From contig DFGW01000084.1 in assembly GCA_002372465.1 (NCBI GenBank), positions 1 to 24,062 on the forward strand: a stretch of DNA of 24,062 bases, given 5' to 3'. The notes beneath the pieces were generated by a model that worked only from the letters and a program-made list of their open reading frames with translations, was not told the DNA's origin and made no database searches. This document shows, piece by piece, positions 9,621 to 17,788 of the stretch. Position numbers and translations under genes: made by a program. Source of the DNA: Butyrivibrio sp. UBA3740 (GTDB taxonomy: Bacteria > Bacillota > Clostridia > Lachnospirales > Lachnospiraceae). Numbering within the stretch: the first letter of the stretch is position 1; each line of letters begins with the position of its first letter.

Positions 9621-9871
9621 ATGTTTTCCCCTTATTGTGCAGCCGGAACACAGTCCGGCAAAAGTATAGTCTGATGCTGATTCTAATGTAACGAAAAGGC
9701 ACAGTGCCATCCACCCAAATATGGTCAAATTCTTGCCATTGTGTGCGAATGATATAGCTTACAATATTTGGTGAGAAGAGCGCATTATGTTGGTGGAGCG
9801 CTTAAGGTAAAAAAGGGTATATTTTATTGTGATAACATGCAAAAGTAATGTTAAACCGGAGGATTACAAAC
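9621..9871. promoter_or_regulatory. Divergent promoter region of the two GH43 genes
   Basis: This 251-base gap separates divergent start codons and must hold promoters for both genes. A TATATT (9818-9823) is a possible -10 for the plus strand, but no good -35 stands at the right distance. A perfect inverted repeat, TAACAT-N9-ATGTTA (9833-9853), lies just upstream of the plus-strand ribosome site (CGGAGG, 9857-9862) and could be an operator or a leader hairpin. The assignment is inference. Confidence 0.4.
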
Positions 9872-11395
9872 ATGAATATTCAAAAGAGCTATAAACCCCT
9901 TGGGGATCATAATCCCGTTATGGTCCACAGATTTGGAGCAGATCCATATGCCCTGGAGTACAAGGGAAGGATATATATTTATATGACACTGGATGACCCG
10001 GAGCTTGATGAAAAGGGCGACATCTGCGAGAACACCTACAGCAAGATCGACAAGATCAGCGTTATTTCATCTGATGACCTGGTTAACTGGACTGACCACG
10101 GAACTGTTTATGCAGCGGGAAAAGAGGGTCAGGCAAGCTGGGGGAATAATTCCTGGGCACCGGCAGCAGCTTGGAAGACCATAGAGGGAAAGGATAAGTT
10201 TTTCCTGTACTTTGCCAACAGCGGAAACGGAATCGCTGTCCTTGAAGCCGACAGCCCGGTTGGCCCATTCACAGATCCCATAGGAAAGGCACTGATCTCA
10301 AGGGATACTCCCACCTGCGCAGAGGTTACATGGCTCTTTGATCCTGCGGTCCTTATGGACGATGACGGAGAGAGCTACATTTACTTTGGCGGAGGAGTTC
10401 CTTCCGATGACAAGGCATCTAACCCCGGAACAGCAAGAGTTGCAAAGCTTGGAAAAGACATGGTTTCCCTTGAAGGAGATCCAAGACCTATTGAAAATGT
10501 ATCCTATCTTTTTGAGGATTCAGGAATAAACAAGATTGGCGGAAAGTACTATTACTCATATTGCTCAAACTTCTCCATGACCCCGGAAGCTGAGAAGGAA
10601 AAAGGCTTCCGGCAGGGCGAGATCGTGACCATGGTTTCCGATGACCCCATGGGCCCCTTTGAGATGTGCAATCCGGTACTTAAGAATCCCGAGCACTTCT
10701 TTGGCCTTGGTGGAAACAACCATCACTGCATGTTTAAGTTTGGCGATAAGTATTACATCACCTATCACAGCAGGATTCTTGAGGAGAAGATGGGAATCCT
10801 TAAGGGCTACAGAAGTACCGGTGTCGATGAGCTTGTGATAAATGAAAAGGGCCAGCCCTCAAAGAGCGAAGGGACAAGAGCCGGAGTTAAGCAGCTTAAG
10901 AGCTTTGATCCATATCAGGAAACAAAGGCAGTAACCATGTCAAACTCAGCCGGTATAAGCACCAGGCAGTATGGTTCTGTGGCAGAAAAGTACGGCTCAG
11001 GAGATATGATAGTCACTGACATCAAAGAAGGCGGCTGGATTGAGGTAAGTGGAGTTGACTTTGGAAGCGAAAAGGCGGAGGTTGTGGAGATAAAGGCTTC
11101 CCTGGACCCGAAGAAACAGGAGAGAGTCAGAACCGGTGAAGAGGATATGCATGATGAGGAGCAGGAAAAGAGTTCTGTAAAGGGCGGAAAGATCCTGGTC
11201 TGCATAGACTCTCCGGAAAATAAGCCACGGGAAGAGGTGGAGATAAGCATAGCGCCTAAGAAAGGTGGAGAAAAGAACGAGGGCCTCATTAAGTTCTCAT
11301 CAAGACTGGATACAAAGGTTTCAGGCATTCACGACCTGTTCTTTGTCTTTGAGGGAGCAGGCTATGAATTTTACAGTTGGAAATTTCTTGGATAA
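9872..11395 (+). CDS. GH43 arabinofuranosidase/beta-xylosidase with C-terminal CBM6-like domain
   Basis: A 507-residue protein. The GH43 domain carries the three expected acidic residues: base Asp in 'GADPYA' (about residue 23), pKa-modulating Asp in 'FDPAV' (about 157) and general acid Glu in 'FEDSG' (about 214). The block 'GNNSWAPAA' is typical of the XynD-like arabinoxylan arabinofuranohydrolase branch. Residues about 345-507 form a CBM6-like beta-sandwich ending 'GAGYEFYSWKFLG'. I chose ATG 9872 because CGGAGG precedes it by 9 bases; an in-frame ATG at 9848 lacks a ribosome site. There is no signal peptide, so action is cytoplasmic on imported oligosaccharides. It lies 200 bases upstream of the acetylesterase on the same strand. 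Family is secure; whether it prefers arabinose or xylose linkages is not. Confidence 0.92.
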   Translation: MNIQKSYKPLGDHNPVMVHRFGADPYALEYKGRIYIYMTLDDPELDEKGDICENTYSKIDKISVISSDDLVNWTDHGTVYAAGKEGQASWGNNSWAPAAAWKTIEGKDKFFLYFANSGNGIAVLEADSPVGPFTDPIGKALISRDTPTCAEVTWLFDPAVLMDDDGESYIYFGGGVPSDDKASNPGTARVAKLGKDMVSLEGDPRPIENVSYLFEDSGINKIGGKYYYSYCSNFSMTPEAEKEKGFRQGEIVTMVSDDPMGPFEMCNPVLKNPEHFFGLGGNNHHCMFKFGDKYYITYHSRILEEKMGILKGYRSTGVDELVINEKGQPSKSEGTRAGVKQLKSFDPYQETKAVTMSNSAGISTRQYGSVAEKYGSGDMIVTDIKEGGWIEVSGVDFGSEKAEVVEIKASLDPKKQERVRTGEEDMHDEEQEKSSVKGGKILVCIDSPENKPREEVEISIAPKKGGEKNEGLIKFSSRLDTKVSGIHDLFFVFEGAGYEFYSWKFLG

Positions 11396-11535
11396 ATTGG
11401 GGGTATGATTATGGGAGATACGCATGAAGGAAGGACATGAGGACAAGAAGTTCACCATCCTTGGCTTTGGCGTTGCGTGACTAAATGTCAGAAAATGAGA
11501 AAAAAAACAACGGAAAATGTGAAGAATAAAATAGC

Positions 11536-11555
11536 TTTGATTATATATAATCAAA
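11536..11555 (+). promoter_or_regulatory. 20-base palindrome containing a consensus -10 box
   Basis: TTTGATTATATATAATCAAA is a perfect 20-base palindrome. Inside it TATAAT (11546-11551) matches the sigma-A -10 consensus exactly and would place a start site near 11558, a short leader before the acetylesterase. No clear -35 is present 17 bases upstream, which fits an activator-dependent promoter or a repressor site overlapping the -10. This gap (11396-11595) holds no other recognisable feature. Confidence 0.5.
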
Positions 11556-11595
11556 CTTAAGAAAGATTTTGGGTAAAATTATGGGGTTACTTGAA

Positions 11596-13497
11596 ATGAG
11601 TAAGTTGACGCTACCAAAGATCATTTCTGATGGAATGGTCATTCAGCGAAGAAAGAGAATACATATCTGGGGCTGGGATGAGCCCGGCAGTAAGATAGCA
11701 GTGCATCTTGATAATCTCATCGGAAGAGGCCAAGCTGACGATAAGGGCAGATTTGATATTTACCTCTCCGCCAAGGAGAGCGGCGGACCTTACGAGCTCA
11801 TCGTTTCCAACGACAGGGATGAGGAGATTGCGGTTAAGGATGTCATGATCGGTATCGTGTGGCTTGCCACCGGACAGTCCAACATGGAACTTCCCATTGC
11901 AAGGGTTAAGGACAGATATCCTGCCCTTGTGAACATCGAGGAGAACACCGGCATCAGAACCTTTAAGATACTTGAGGACACTGATTTCCACGGACCTTTG
12001 GAGGAGCTTAGGAGCGGCAGCTGGAGCCATGTCAGCAAAGATACCATTATGGACTTCTCGGCAACCGGGTACTTTTTTGCTGCTTATCTTCAGAAGATCA
12101 CAGGCCAGACAGTGGGCTTTATAAATGCATCCCTGGGCGGATCAAGGATCTCTTCCTGGATGTCAAGGCAGATGCTGGAGGGATATGACGAGCTTATAGC
12201 GGAGGCAGACAAGTACGCTGACGATGATTTCAGAAAGAGCCAGGCAGATAAGAATGTCATAAACAGCACTATCTGGCGTGAGAAGCTTGATAAGATGGAC
12301 AGGGGACTTTCCGAGAAGTGGATGGAGCCCGGTCTTGACGAGCGCAGCTGGAAGGAAATGGATATCCCTGTAATGTTTAAGGATACTGAGCTTTCCGGGA
12401 TGTGCGGATCTGTATGGTTCAGGAGAAGCTTTGATCTTCCAAAGGAACTGGCAGGAGAGAACGCAAGACTGTTCCTTGGAACGCTGGTGGACAGAGATGA
12501 GGTCTATGTCAACGGCGTCAAGGTTGGCGGAATTGAATATCAGTATCCGCCCAGAAAGTACGACATACCTAAGGGTCTTACCAAAGAAAAGGACAACTGC
12601 ATTGCCATAAGGCTCTGCGTTGAATACGGCCTTGGAAGGATCACCCCGGACAAGGAATACAAGATCTTCAACGACGATGCTCGGGTTGATCTGGATGGCA
12701 CCTGGTACTACAAGGTTGCAGCCAGATGCTCTGAGATGCCACCAACGGATTTCATAAACTGGCATCCGACAGGTCTTTACAATGCCATGACTGCGCCATG
12801 TCATAATTTCCCTATAGACGGGGTCATCTGGTATCAGGGCGAGTCAAATACTCATGAGCCCTGGGACTATGAAGATCTTTCAAGGCGCATGATAAAAGGC
12901 TACAGGCAGATGTGGGGCGAGGAGAACCTCCCATATATCCTCGTCCAGCTTCCGAATTTTGTTATAGATGTTAAGCCGGAGGATGACCCATGGCCAAGTT
13001 TCAGGCTCACACAGTCAAAGCTTTTGGATGACCCCATGGTGGGCATGACTGTGAACATGGACCTTGGTGAGGACAACGATCTTCATCCCACAGGTAAGCG
13101 CCGCATAGGAAAGCGCCTTGCCCTTTGGGCAGCACACATCAAGTATGGCTATCCTTCCGAGTACAGGGGACCTGTTCCCGTATCTGCAAAGGCTGCCAAC
13201 TCAGGCTGGATCAAGGGGAGCGTCATAGAGATAGCCCTGGACCACGCCGACGGCCTTGTAAGCCGCGACATCGGCAAAGGCCCCGAGATCCGCGACTTCA
13301 TCGTTGTTGATGATAAGGGAAAAGAGACTGAGGCAAAGGCTGAGGTAGTAGAGAACAGCATTCAGCTTCAGACCAGCCTTAAAGCTGATAAGATCATGAA
13401 AGTAAAGTACCTTGTAGACTACACCTACAACGGTGCCATGCTTTACAACAAAGCAAATCTACCTATGGGACCTTTTGAGATAGAAGTAAAGAGTTAA
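11596..13497 (+). CDS. SGNH acetylesterase, sialate O-acetylesterase (SASA) family
   Basis: A 633-residue protein of the SASA/DUF303 family, which removes O-acetyl groups from carbohydrates. The nucleophile block 'ATGQSNMELP' puts the catalytic Ser near residue 95, and the C-terminal 'DNDLHP' supplies the Asp-x-x-His pair (about 495 and 498). 'GVIWYQGESNT' is the conserved block III. A GH2-like jelly-roll domain is inserted at about 225-335 ('GSVWFRRSFDLP'), as is common in this family. There is no signal peptide. Given the neighbours, acetylated xylo-oligosaccharides are a likelier substrate than sialic acid; this is inference. The start is uncertain: 11596 fits the usual family N-terminus (MSKLTLPKII), while ATG 11581 and TTG 11569 are also in frame and none has a strong ribosome site. 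A long palindrome lies downstream. Confidence 0.87.
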   Translation: MSKLTLPKIISDGMVIQRRKRIHIWGWDEPGSKIAVHLDNLIGRGQADDKGRFDIYLSAKESGGPYELIVSNDRDEEIAVKDVMIGIVWLATGQSNMELPIARVKDRYPALVNIEENTGIRTFKILEDTDFHGPLEELRSGSWSHVSKDTIMDFSATGYFFAAYLQKITGQTVGFINASLGGSRISSWMSRQMLEGYDELIAEADKYADDDFRKSQADKNVINSTIWREKLDKMDRGLSEKWMEPGLDERSWKEMDIPVMFKDTELSGMCGSVWFRRSFDLPKELAGENARLFLGTLVDRDEVYVNGVKVGGIEYQYPPRKYDIPKGLTKEKDNCIAIRLCVEYGLGRITPDKEYKIFNDDARVDLDGTWYYKVAARCSEMPPTDFINWHPTGLYNAMTAPCHNFPIDGVIWYQGESNTHEPWDYEDLSRRMIKGYRQMWGEENLPYILVQLPNFVIDVKPEDDPWPSFRLTQSKLLDDPMVGMTVNMDLGEDNDLHPTGKRRIGKRLALWAAHIKYGYPSEYRGPVPVSAKAANSGWIKGSVIEIALDHADGLVSRDIGKGPEIRDFIVVDDKGKETEAKAEVVENSIQLQTSLKADKIMKVKYLVDYTYNGAMLYNKANLPMGPFEIEVKS

Positions 13498-13581
13498 GCA
13501 GGTATTAAACCGGTTTGGTGTGGGAACAGTGTGCAGATATGGTGAGAGGCCAGAAGCGTATACATTGAAATAAATGAATGA

Positions 13582-13757
13582 GAAAAGCCCTTGGCCTGGG
13601 TGGTTGAAATTGCTACCCGGGCAACCGAAAGGGCTTAGCGAGCGGCCGGCACTTATCGCCTGTCCTGTAGGCGATTAGTACCGTTGCCAGCGAGGTAGAG
13701 CGAAAGCGTCCCCGAGGTGACCGGGTCAATTTTAACCACCCAGGCCAAGGGATTTTC
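13582..13757. repeat. 176-base structured palindromic element, possible bidirectional terminator or mobile repeat
   Basis: Outer arms of 31 bases (13582-13612 and 13727-13757) are complementary with two mismatches, one a G-U pair in RNA. After a 2-base bulge the stem continues (ACCCGG 13615-13620 with CCGGGT 13721-13726). The interior holds further stems: GCAAC 13621-13625 with GTTGC 13683-13687, and a hairpin ACTTATCGCC 13651-13660 with GGCGATTAGT 13670-13679. Flanking A and T runs on each side would let it terminate the convergent acetylesterase and AraC transcripts. The elaborate fold is far larger than a simple terminator and suggests a MITE-like repeat or a structured RNA. I do not recognise a named family. 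Confidence 0.75.
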
Positions 13758-13765
13758 GGACTATA

Positions 13766-14668
13766 TTACTTGGTATACGTTCTGCCTGCGCGGTCTGCAC
13801 CCTGAAGGTAGAGTTTACGGAACTCTGTTGGGGAGCAGCCGTTCATGTCCTTGAAGACACGGTTGAAGGTTGAAAGGGAGAAGAACCCTGACTGAAGCGC
13901 GATGTCCATTACGGACAGGTCAGTGTCGCCAAGGAGCTCCTGAGCCATCATCACTCTGCGCTTTGTGATGTACTGGTAGCAGGAGATTCCCATGCAGGAC
14001 TTAAAGAGCCTCTCGAAGTGGTACTTGGAGAAGCCTGCCAGATCAGCCAGCTGTTCAACGGACAGATCCTCGTTTCTGTGGGAATCTATGTAGTTGGTGA
14101 CAGCCACAAGCTTTTCAATGTTTTTGGACTGGGAGTCTGAAGTGCCTGAAGTAACCACAGCATCCACAAGGTGCATGCTTCCTATCTGGGCAAGGATCAG
14201 AGTCACCAGAGAATATACAGATATCTGAAGGAATTCATCGCTCTCTCCGTAGAGACGCTCGATATCCCAGAAGTAGTTCTGGAGACGGGCAGCTTCCACC
14301 GGATATTCGCTCTGCTTTACATGAACGTAGGGGGGAAGAGTTTTAAGGAGAGGCACCAGGAGAGAAACCTGGGAATAATTAGTTATGTCAAACAAAAGGA
14401 TCAGCTTCTCGCCGCCGGGAGCTACAGCCAGATACTCGTGAAGAGTTCCCGGAGCTATAAGCATGATATCACCCGGTGCACAGTTCACCACAGCGGAAGA
14501 ATCGTTGTGGAACTTAACCTGAAAAGAACCTGACAGAGGAAGAATAAGTTCTACCTCATTGTGCCAGTGCAGCGGATACTCATTCAGGGTATTGTGATAG
14601 AGAAGAACCCCCTTTAGGGTGTCGTAGTAAATGTCTTCTCTTGACTGGGCGTTGATATCTGAAATCAT
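13766..14668 (-). CDS. AraC-family transcriptional regulator with cupin sensor domain (1)
   Basis: A 300-residue regulator. The N-terminal half is a cupin-type sugar-sensing fold with the His-rich entry 'YPLHWHNEVEL'. The C-terminal part (about 190-295) has two helix-turn-helix motifs, 'LADLAGFSKYHFERLFK' and 'VMDIALQSGFFSLSTFNRVFK', followed by 'CSPTEFRKL', the classic AraC signature. I chose ATG 14668 because AAAGGAG stands 8 bases upstream; an open-frame extension to 14779 would overlap the divergent GH67 gene and lacks support. It is divergent from the GH67 gene with 89 bases between starts, so it probably controls that promoter and perhaps the cluster. Effector unknown; a xylan-derived sugar or aldouronate is a reasonable inference. 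Confidence 0.93.
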   Translation of the reverse strand: MISDINAQSREDIYYDTLKGVLLYHNTLNEYPLHWHNEVELILPLSGSFQVKFHNDSSAVVNCAPGDIMLIAPGTLHEYLAVAPGGEKLILLFDITNYSQVSLLVPLLKTLPPYVHVKQSEYPVEAARLQNYFWDIERLYGESDEFLQISVYSLVTLILAQIGSMHLVDAVVTSGTSDSQSKNIEKLVAVTNYIDSHRNEDLSVEQLADLAGFSKYHFERLFKSCMGISCYQYITKRRVMMAQELLGDTDLSVMDIALQSGFFSLSTFNRVFKDMNGCSPTEFRKLYLQGADRAGRTYTK

Positions 14669-14757
14669 GGATCCTACTCCTTTAAGTTCAGGATAATACG
14701 TTGTTATTCTAGCATTATTGCAGGAGAAATGTAAGACTAATATAACGGAGGACATAG
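14669..14757. promoter_or_regulatory. Divergent regulatory region, AraC (1) / GH67
   Basis: An 89-base gap between divergent start codons. It holds the AraC ribosome site (AAAGGAG on the minus strand) and the GH67 ribosome site (CGGAGG, 14746-14751). TATTAT on the minus strand (complement of 14692-14697) is a possible -10 for the regulator. No full consensus promoter is visible for GH67, as expected if AraC activates it. The word TAGCATT (from 14710) recurs upstream of GH115. Confidence 0.4.
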
Positions 14758-16758
14758 ATGGATACGAAGAAGTGGACACAGCTATGGCTGGAATACCACA
14801 AAGCTTATGATGGTGACGGCGCCTGGAGCGTTGCTTTTGAAGGATTTTCGGACAACCAGGTGGTTATTGCCAATGCCATATACGAATTCAGGAGAGGCAT
14901 AGAAGCTCTCACTGGGGAGATGGTACTGGAGAGCGGAAGGGACGATGCAGGAAAATGCAAAGTAAGGACTCTTACAATCTGTAATAATCAGTCCGTTCCC
15001 GCAGAAGGTTATCACATCGAGGGAAGTGAAAAGGGTATCCTGGTGGAAGCCTCTGAGGAAAGGGGGGTTCTCTACGGCGTATTTGCAATCCTTCGCCAGA
15101 TCGCCTGCGGAAGGAAGAGCTTTGAGGTAAAAGAGAGCGCAGCTCCATCCAATCCCCTTAGAATGATGAACCACTGGGACAACATGGATGGCAGCATTGA
15201 GCGCGGATATTCGGGAGAGTCTTTCTTTTTTGAAAAGGACCAGATCATCATAAACGACAGGACCAGAGACTATGCCAGATTCATGGCAAGCGTAGGCATC
15301 AATGGTGTGGTGATAAACAATGTAAATGTAAAGGCCGCAGCCTCATACCTGATCACAGACAGATACTTTGATCAGCTGGCAAGACTCTCAGAGATTTTTA
15401 ACGACTATGGGATCAGACTATACTTATCCCTTAACTTTGCTTCACCCATTGAGATTGGAGGGATGGATACCTGCGATCCCCTTGATAAGGAAGTTAAAGC
15501 CTGGTGGGAAGGAAAGATCAAAGAGGTATACGAAAGGCTCCCTCTTCTTGGAGGATTTCTTGTTAAGGCGGACTCTGAGGGAAGACCGGGACCATTTACT
15601 TATGGCAGGACTCAGGCGGACGGAGCCAATATGCTTGGGGATGTGATAAAAGCCTATGGCGGGATCATCATCTGGCGATGCTTTGTATACAACTGCACTC
15701 AGGACTGGCGCGATACCAAGACTGACAGGGCAAGAGCAGGTTACGATTACTTTAAGGATCTTGACGGGGCTTATCATGACAACGTCATCCTTCAGATAAA
15801 GAACGGACCTATGGATTTCCAGATCCGCGAACCTGTTTCTCCGCTTCTTGGAGGCCTTAAGCGCACCAACCAGATGCTGGAGGTGCAGATCGCACAGGAA
15901 TACACAGGACATCAGATTGACCTTTGCTACCTCATTCCTCTTTTCAAGGAAGTTCTTGATTTCCATACCCATTGCTGTGAGGGAAAAGACACAGTGGCAG
16001 ATGTTGTAAGCGGACGTACCATGGGCAACACTCTTGGAGGAATGGCAGCAGTTATCAATACCGGAAATGACATAAACTGGACCGGCGACGATCTGGCAGC
16101 AGCTAATACTTATGGCTTCGGAAGGCTTTCATATAACACTGATCTTTCTGCTGAGGAGATTGCAAGAGAATGGATTACCATGACCTTCAAGCTTTCTAAG
16201 AAGGAAGAAGACCTTCTTTGCAGCATGCTACTAAGGTCCAGAGAGATTTACGAGAAATACACAAGTCCCCTTGGGATTGGCTGGATGGTCACACCAAACG
16301 ACCATTATGGGCCAAGTGTTGACGGATATGAATACTCAAGATGGGGAACTTACCACAGAGCTGATCACCTTGGGATCGGTGTGGACAGGACAGATAAGGG
16401 AACAGGCTATGCGCAGCAGTACTACCCGGAAAATGCAAAGCTTTACAATGATCCGGACAGCTGCCCGGAGGAACTCCTTCTTTTCTTCCACCACGTGCCT
16501 TATACAAGAATGCTGAAGAGCGGAAAGACGCTGATCCAGCACATTTATGACAGCCACTTTGAGGGTGAGGAAGAGGCAAGAGGACTTGCCCGTGACTGGG
16601 AAAGCCTCAAAGATTCTATTCCTTCGGAGACCTTTGACAGGGTAAAGGAGCGGTTCGACCTTCAGCTTAACAATGCCAGAGAGTGGAGAGACCAGGTCAA
16701 CTCCTACTTCTTTAGAAAGAGTGGCATTGCAGACGAAAAAGGCAGAACCATTTATTAG
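14758..16758 (+). CDS. aguA: GH67 alpha-glucuronidase
   Basis: A 666-residue intracellular enzyme that releases (4-O-methyl)glucuronic acid from the non-reducing-end xylose of aldouronic acids. The family hallmark 'NHWDNMDGSIERGYSG' is present near residues 135-155. The catalytic set is intact: general acid Glu274 in 'KADSEGRPGP', and Asp353 ('GPMDFQ') and Glu381 ('AQEYTG') for base function. Their spacings of 79 and 28 match those of the characterised Geobacillus and Cellvibrio enzymes. Start ATG 14758 has CGGAGG 6 bases upstream. There is no signal peptide. The gene stands alone between two minus-strand AraC genes, and its stop overlaps the stop of the second one by a few bases. Family assignment is very secure. 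Confidence 0.97.
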   Translation: MDTKKWTQLWLEYHKAYDGDGAWSVAFEGFSDNQVVIANAIYEFRRGIEALTGEMVLESGRDDAGKCKVRTLTICNNQSVPAEGYHIEGSEKGILVEASEERGVLYGVFAILRQIACGRKSFEVKESAAPSNPLRMMNHWDNMDGSIERGYSGESFFFEKDQIIINDRTRDYARFMASVGINGVVINNVNVKAAASYLITDRYFDQLARLSEIFNDYGIRLYLSLNFASPIEIGGMDTCDPLDKEVKAWWEGKIKEVYERLPLLGGFLVKADSEGRPGPFTYGRTQADGANMLGDVIKAYGGIIIWRCFVYNCTQDWRDTKTDRARAGYDYFKDLDGAYHDNVILQIKNGPMDFQIREPVSPLLGGLKRTNQMLEVQIAQEYTGHQIDLCYLIPLFKEVLDFHTHCCEGKDTVADVVSGRTMGNTLGGMAAVINTGNDINWTGDDLAAANTYGFGRLSYNTDLSAEEIAREWITMTFKLSKKEEDLLCSMLLRSREIYEKYTSPLGIGWMVTPNDHYGPSVDGYEYSRWGTYHRADHLGIGVDRTDKGTGYAQQYYPENAKLYNDPDSCPEELLLFFHHVPYTRMLKSGKTLIQHIYDSHFEGEEEARGLARDWESLKDSIPSETFDRVKERFDLQLNNAREWRDQVNSYFFRKSGIADEKGRTIY

Positions 16759-17615
16759 TCGGCGCGATTTGAAAGCTGATACTGTTTAGGTGACACTCCT
16801 ATCTGCTTCGAAAAGCGCCGCGAAAAACTGGAGTAATTATTGTATCCCACCATGAAGCACACATCATAGGGGGAGTTATTTTGCAGCAATAATTTTTGTG
16901 CCAGAGCTATTTTTTTTGCATTTATGTAATGTTTTAAAGAGTCTCCGGTAGCTTCGCTGAAGGCGCGGCTTAAGTGGTCGCTGCTGTAGTGGAGCTCCGC
17001 AGACATGGTATTTATTGTAATCTCATCGGATAAGTGATTATCGATATATTCCAGGATCTTGGCTACCGCCACAGGCATAGTGCTGCTCTTTTTCTGGGGC
17101 GGAACGTTCTCTGAGTACTTGCAGGTAAGAAGCAGGAACTCAGAAAGATAAGCCTTTGCCAGAATGCTGTGTCCATAGCAGTCGCTGTGAAGAGCTTCTT
17201 CCAGGTTCTTGGCAACAGTAATAAACCTTGGCAGGGATTCCTCCGGAATGCGCAGGTGGTTCATGTTGGCAGACTGGGTGCTCCTAAAGAGCGTGCTGAA
17301 ATCGGTATCTGCATCTCCGAGGTTTCTAAGATACTCGTACTGGACATTGATGACGATCCTCTCATATCCATCGACATCCTCAAGATCTACACCGTGGAAC
17401 ACCAAGGGACTGATAAAGAAAATGTCCCCGGGCTTCATCTTGAAAAGCTCGGGTTCCACCATCATATTTACATCCCCTTTTAGGAAAAGAACAACTTCAT
17501 AACCGTCGTGGTTGTGCACGGTGCTGATATCAGTGGGATCAACCCTGGCCCTTTTGTGCTCGCAGATGATCGCGCTGTCTATCACTGTATACGGGAAGTT
17601 AAGACACTTTTTCAT
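16755..17615 (-). CDS. AraC-family transcriptional regulator with cupin sensor domain (2)
   Basis: A 286-residue regulator. The N-terminal cupin domain carries 'STVHNHDGYEVVLFLKG' and 'KPGDIFFISPLVFHGV', typical of AraC ligand-binding folds. The C-terminal part (about 185-283) is a double helix-turn-helix ending 'FSRRFSKQIGVSPKQYQLS'. ATG 17615 has AAAGGAG just upstream. It is divergent from the GH115-permease operon (173 bases apart) and convergent with GH67, so its likely target is the GH115 promoter. It is clearly distinct in sequence from the other AraC protein. Effector unknown. Confidence 0.93.
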   Translation of the reverse strand: MKKCLNFPYTVIDSAIICEHKRARVDPTDISTVHNHDGYEVVLFLKGDVNMMVEPELFKMKPGDIFFISPLVFHGVDLEDVDGYERIVINVQYEYLRNLGDADTDFSTLFRSTQSANMNHLRIPEESLPRFITVAKNLEEALHSDCYGHSILAKAYLSEFLLLTCKYSENVPPQKKSSTMPVAVAKILEYIDNHLSDEITINTMSAELHYSSDHLSRAFSEATGDSLKHYINAKKIALAQKLLLQNNSPYDVCFMVGYNNYSSFSRRFSKQIGVSPKQYQLSNRAD

Positions 17616-17788
17616 AGAACTCCTTTACATGGGAAAAGAACTTGTGCACTTTATATCGGAAAATGCAAAAAATATATGGTTTTTTGTGTATTTCTTTTAA
17701 AAACCCATGTCTTATGATTTATTTATAGCATTGATATGGGGAAACATCAACAAGCAAAAGTGAAAGCAAAAACCTGCTGGGGGTAAAA
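17616..17788. promoter_or_regulatory. Divergent regulatory region, AraC (2) / GH115 operon
   Basis: A 173-base AT-rich gap between divergent starts. TATAAA on the minus strand (around 17651-17656) is a possible -10 for the regulator. Near the GH115 side an imperfect inverted repeat TTGAT-N10-ATCAA (17731-17750) could be an AraC site, preceded by TAGCATT (17726-17732). A G run (17778-17783) is the ribosome site of the GH115 gene. Promoter positions are not certain. Confidence 0.35.

Noticed and set aside
9621..9728. N-terminal extension of the esterase-GH43 gene starting at a TTG (9728), with a hydrophobic stretch resembling a signal peptide
   Set aside because: It has no good ribosome site and no basic N-terminal residues, while ATG 9620 has AAGGGG at ideal spacing and begins where family similarity begins.
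11424..11480. 18-codon open frame in the gap before the acetylesterase (MKEGHEDKKFTILGFGVA)
   Set aside because: It is very short, lacks a convincing ribosome site and shows no family similarity I can recognise; it is probably chance or a gene relic.
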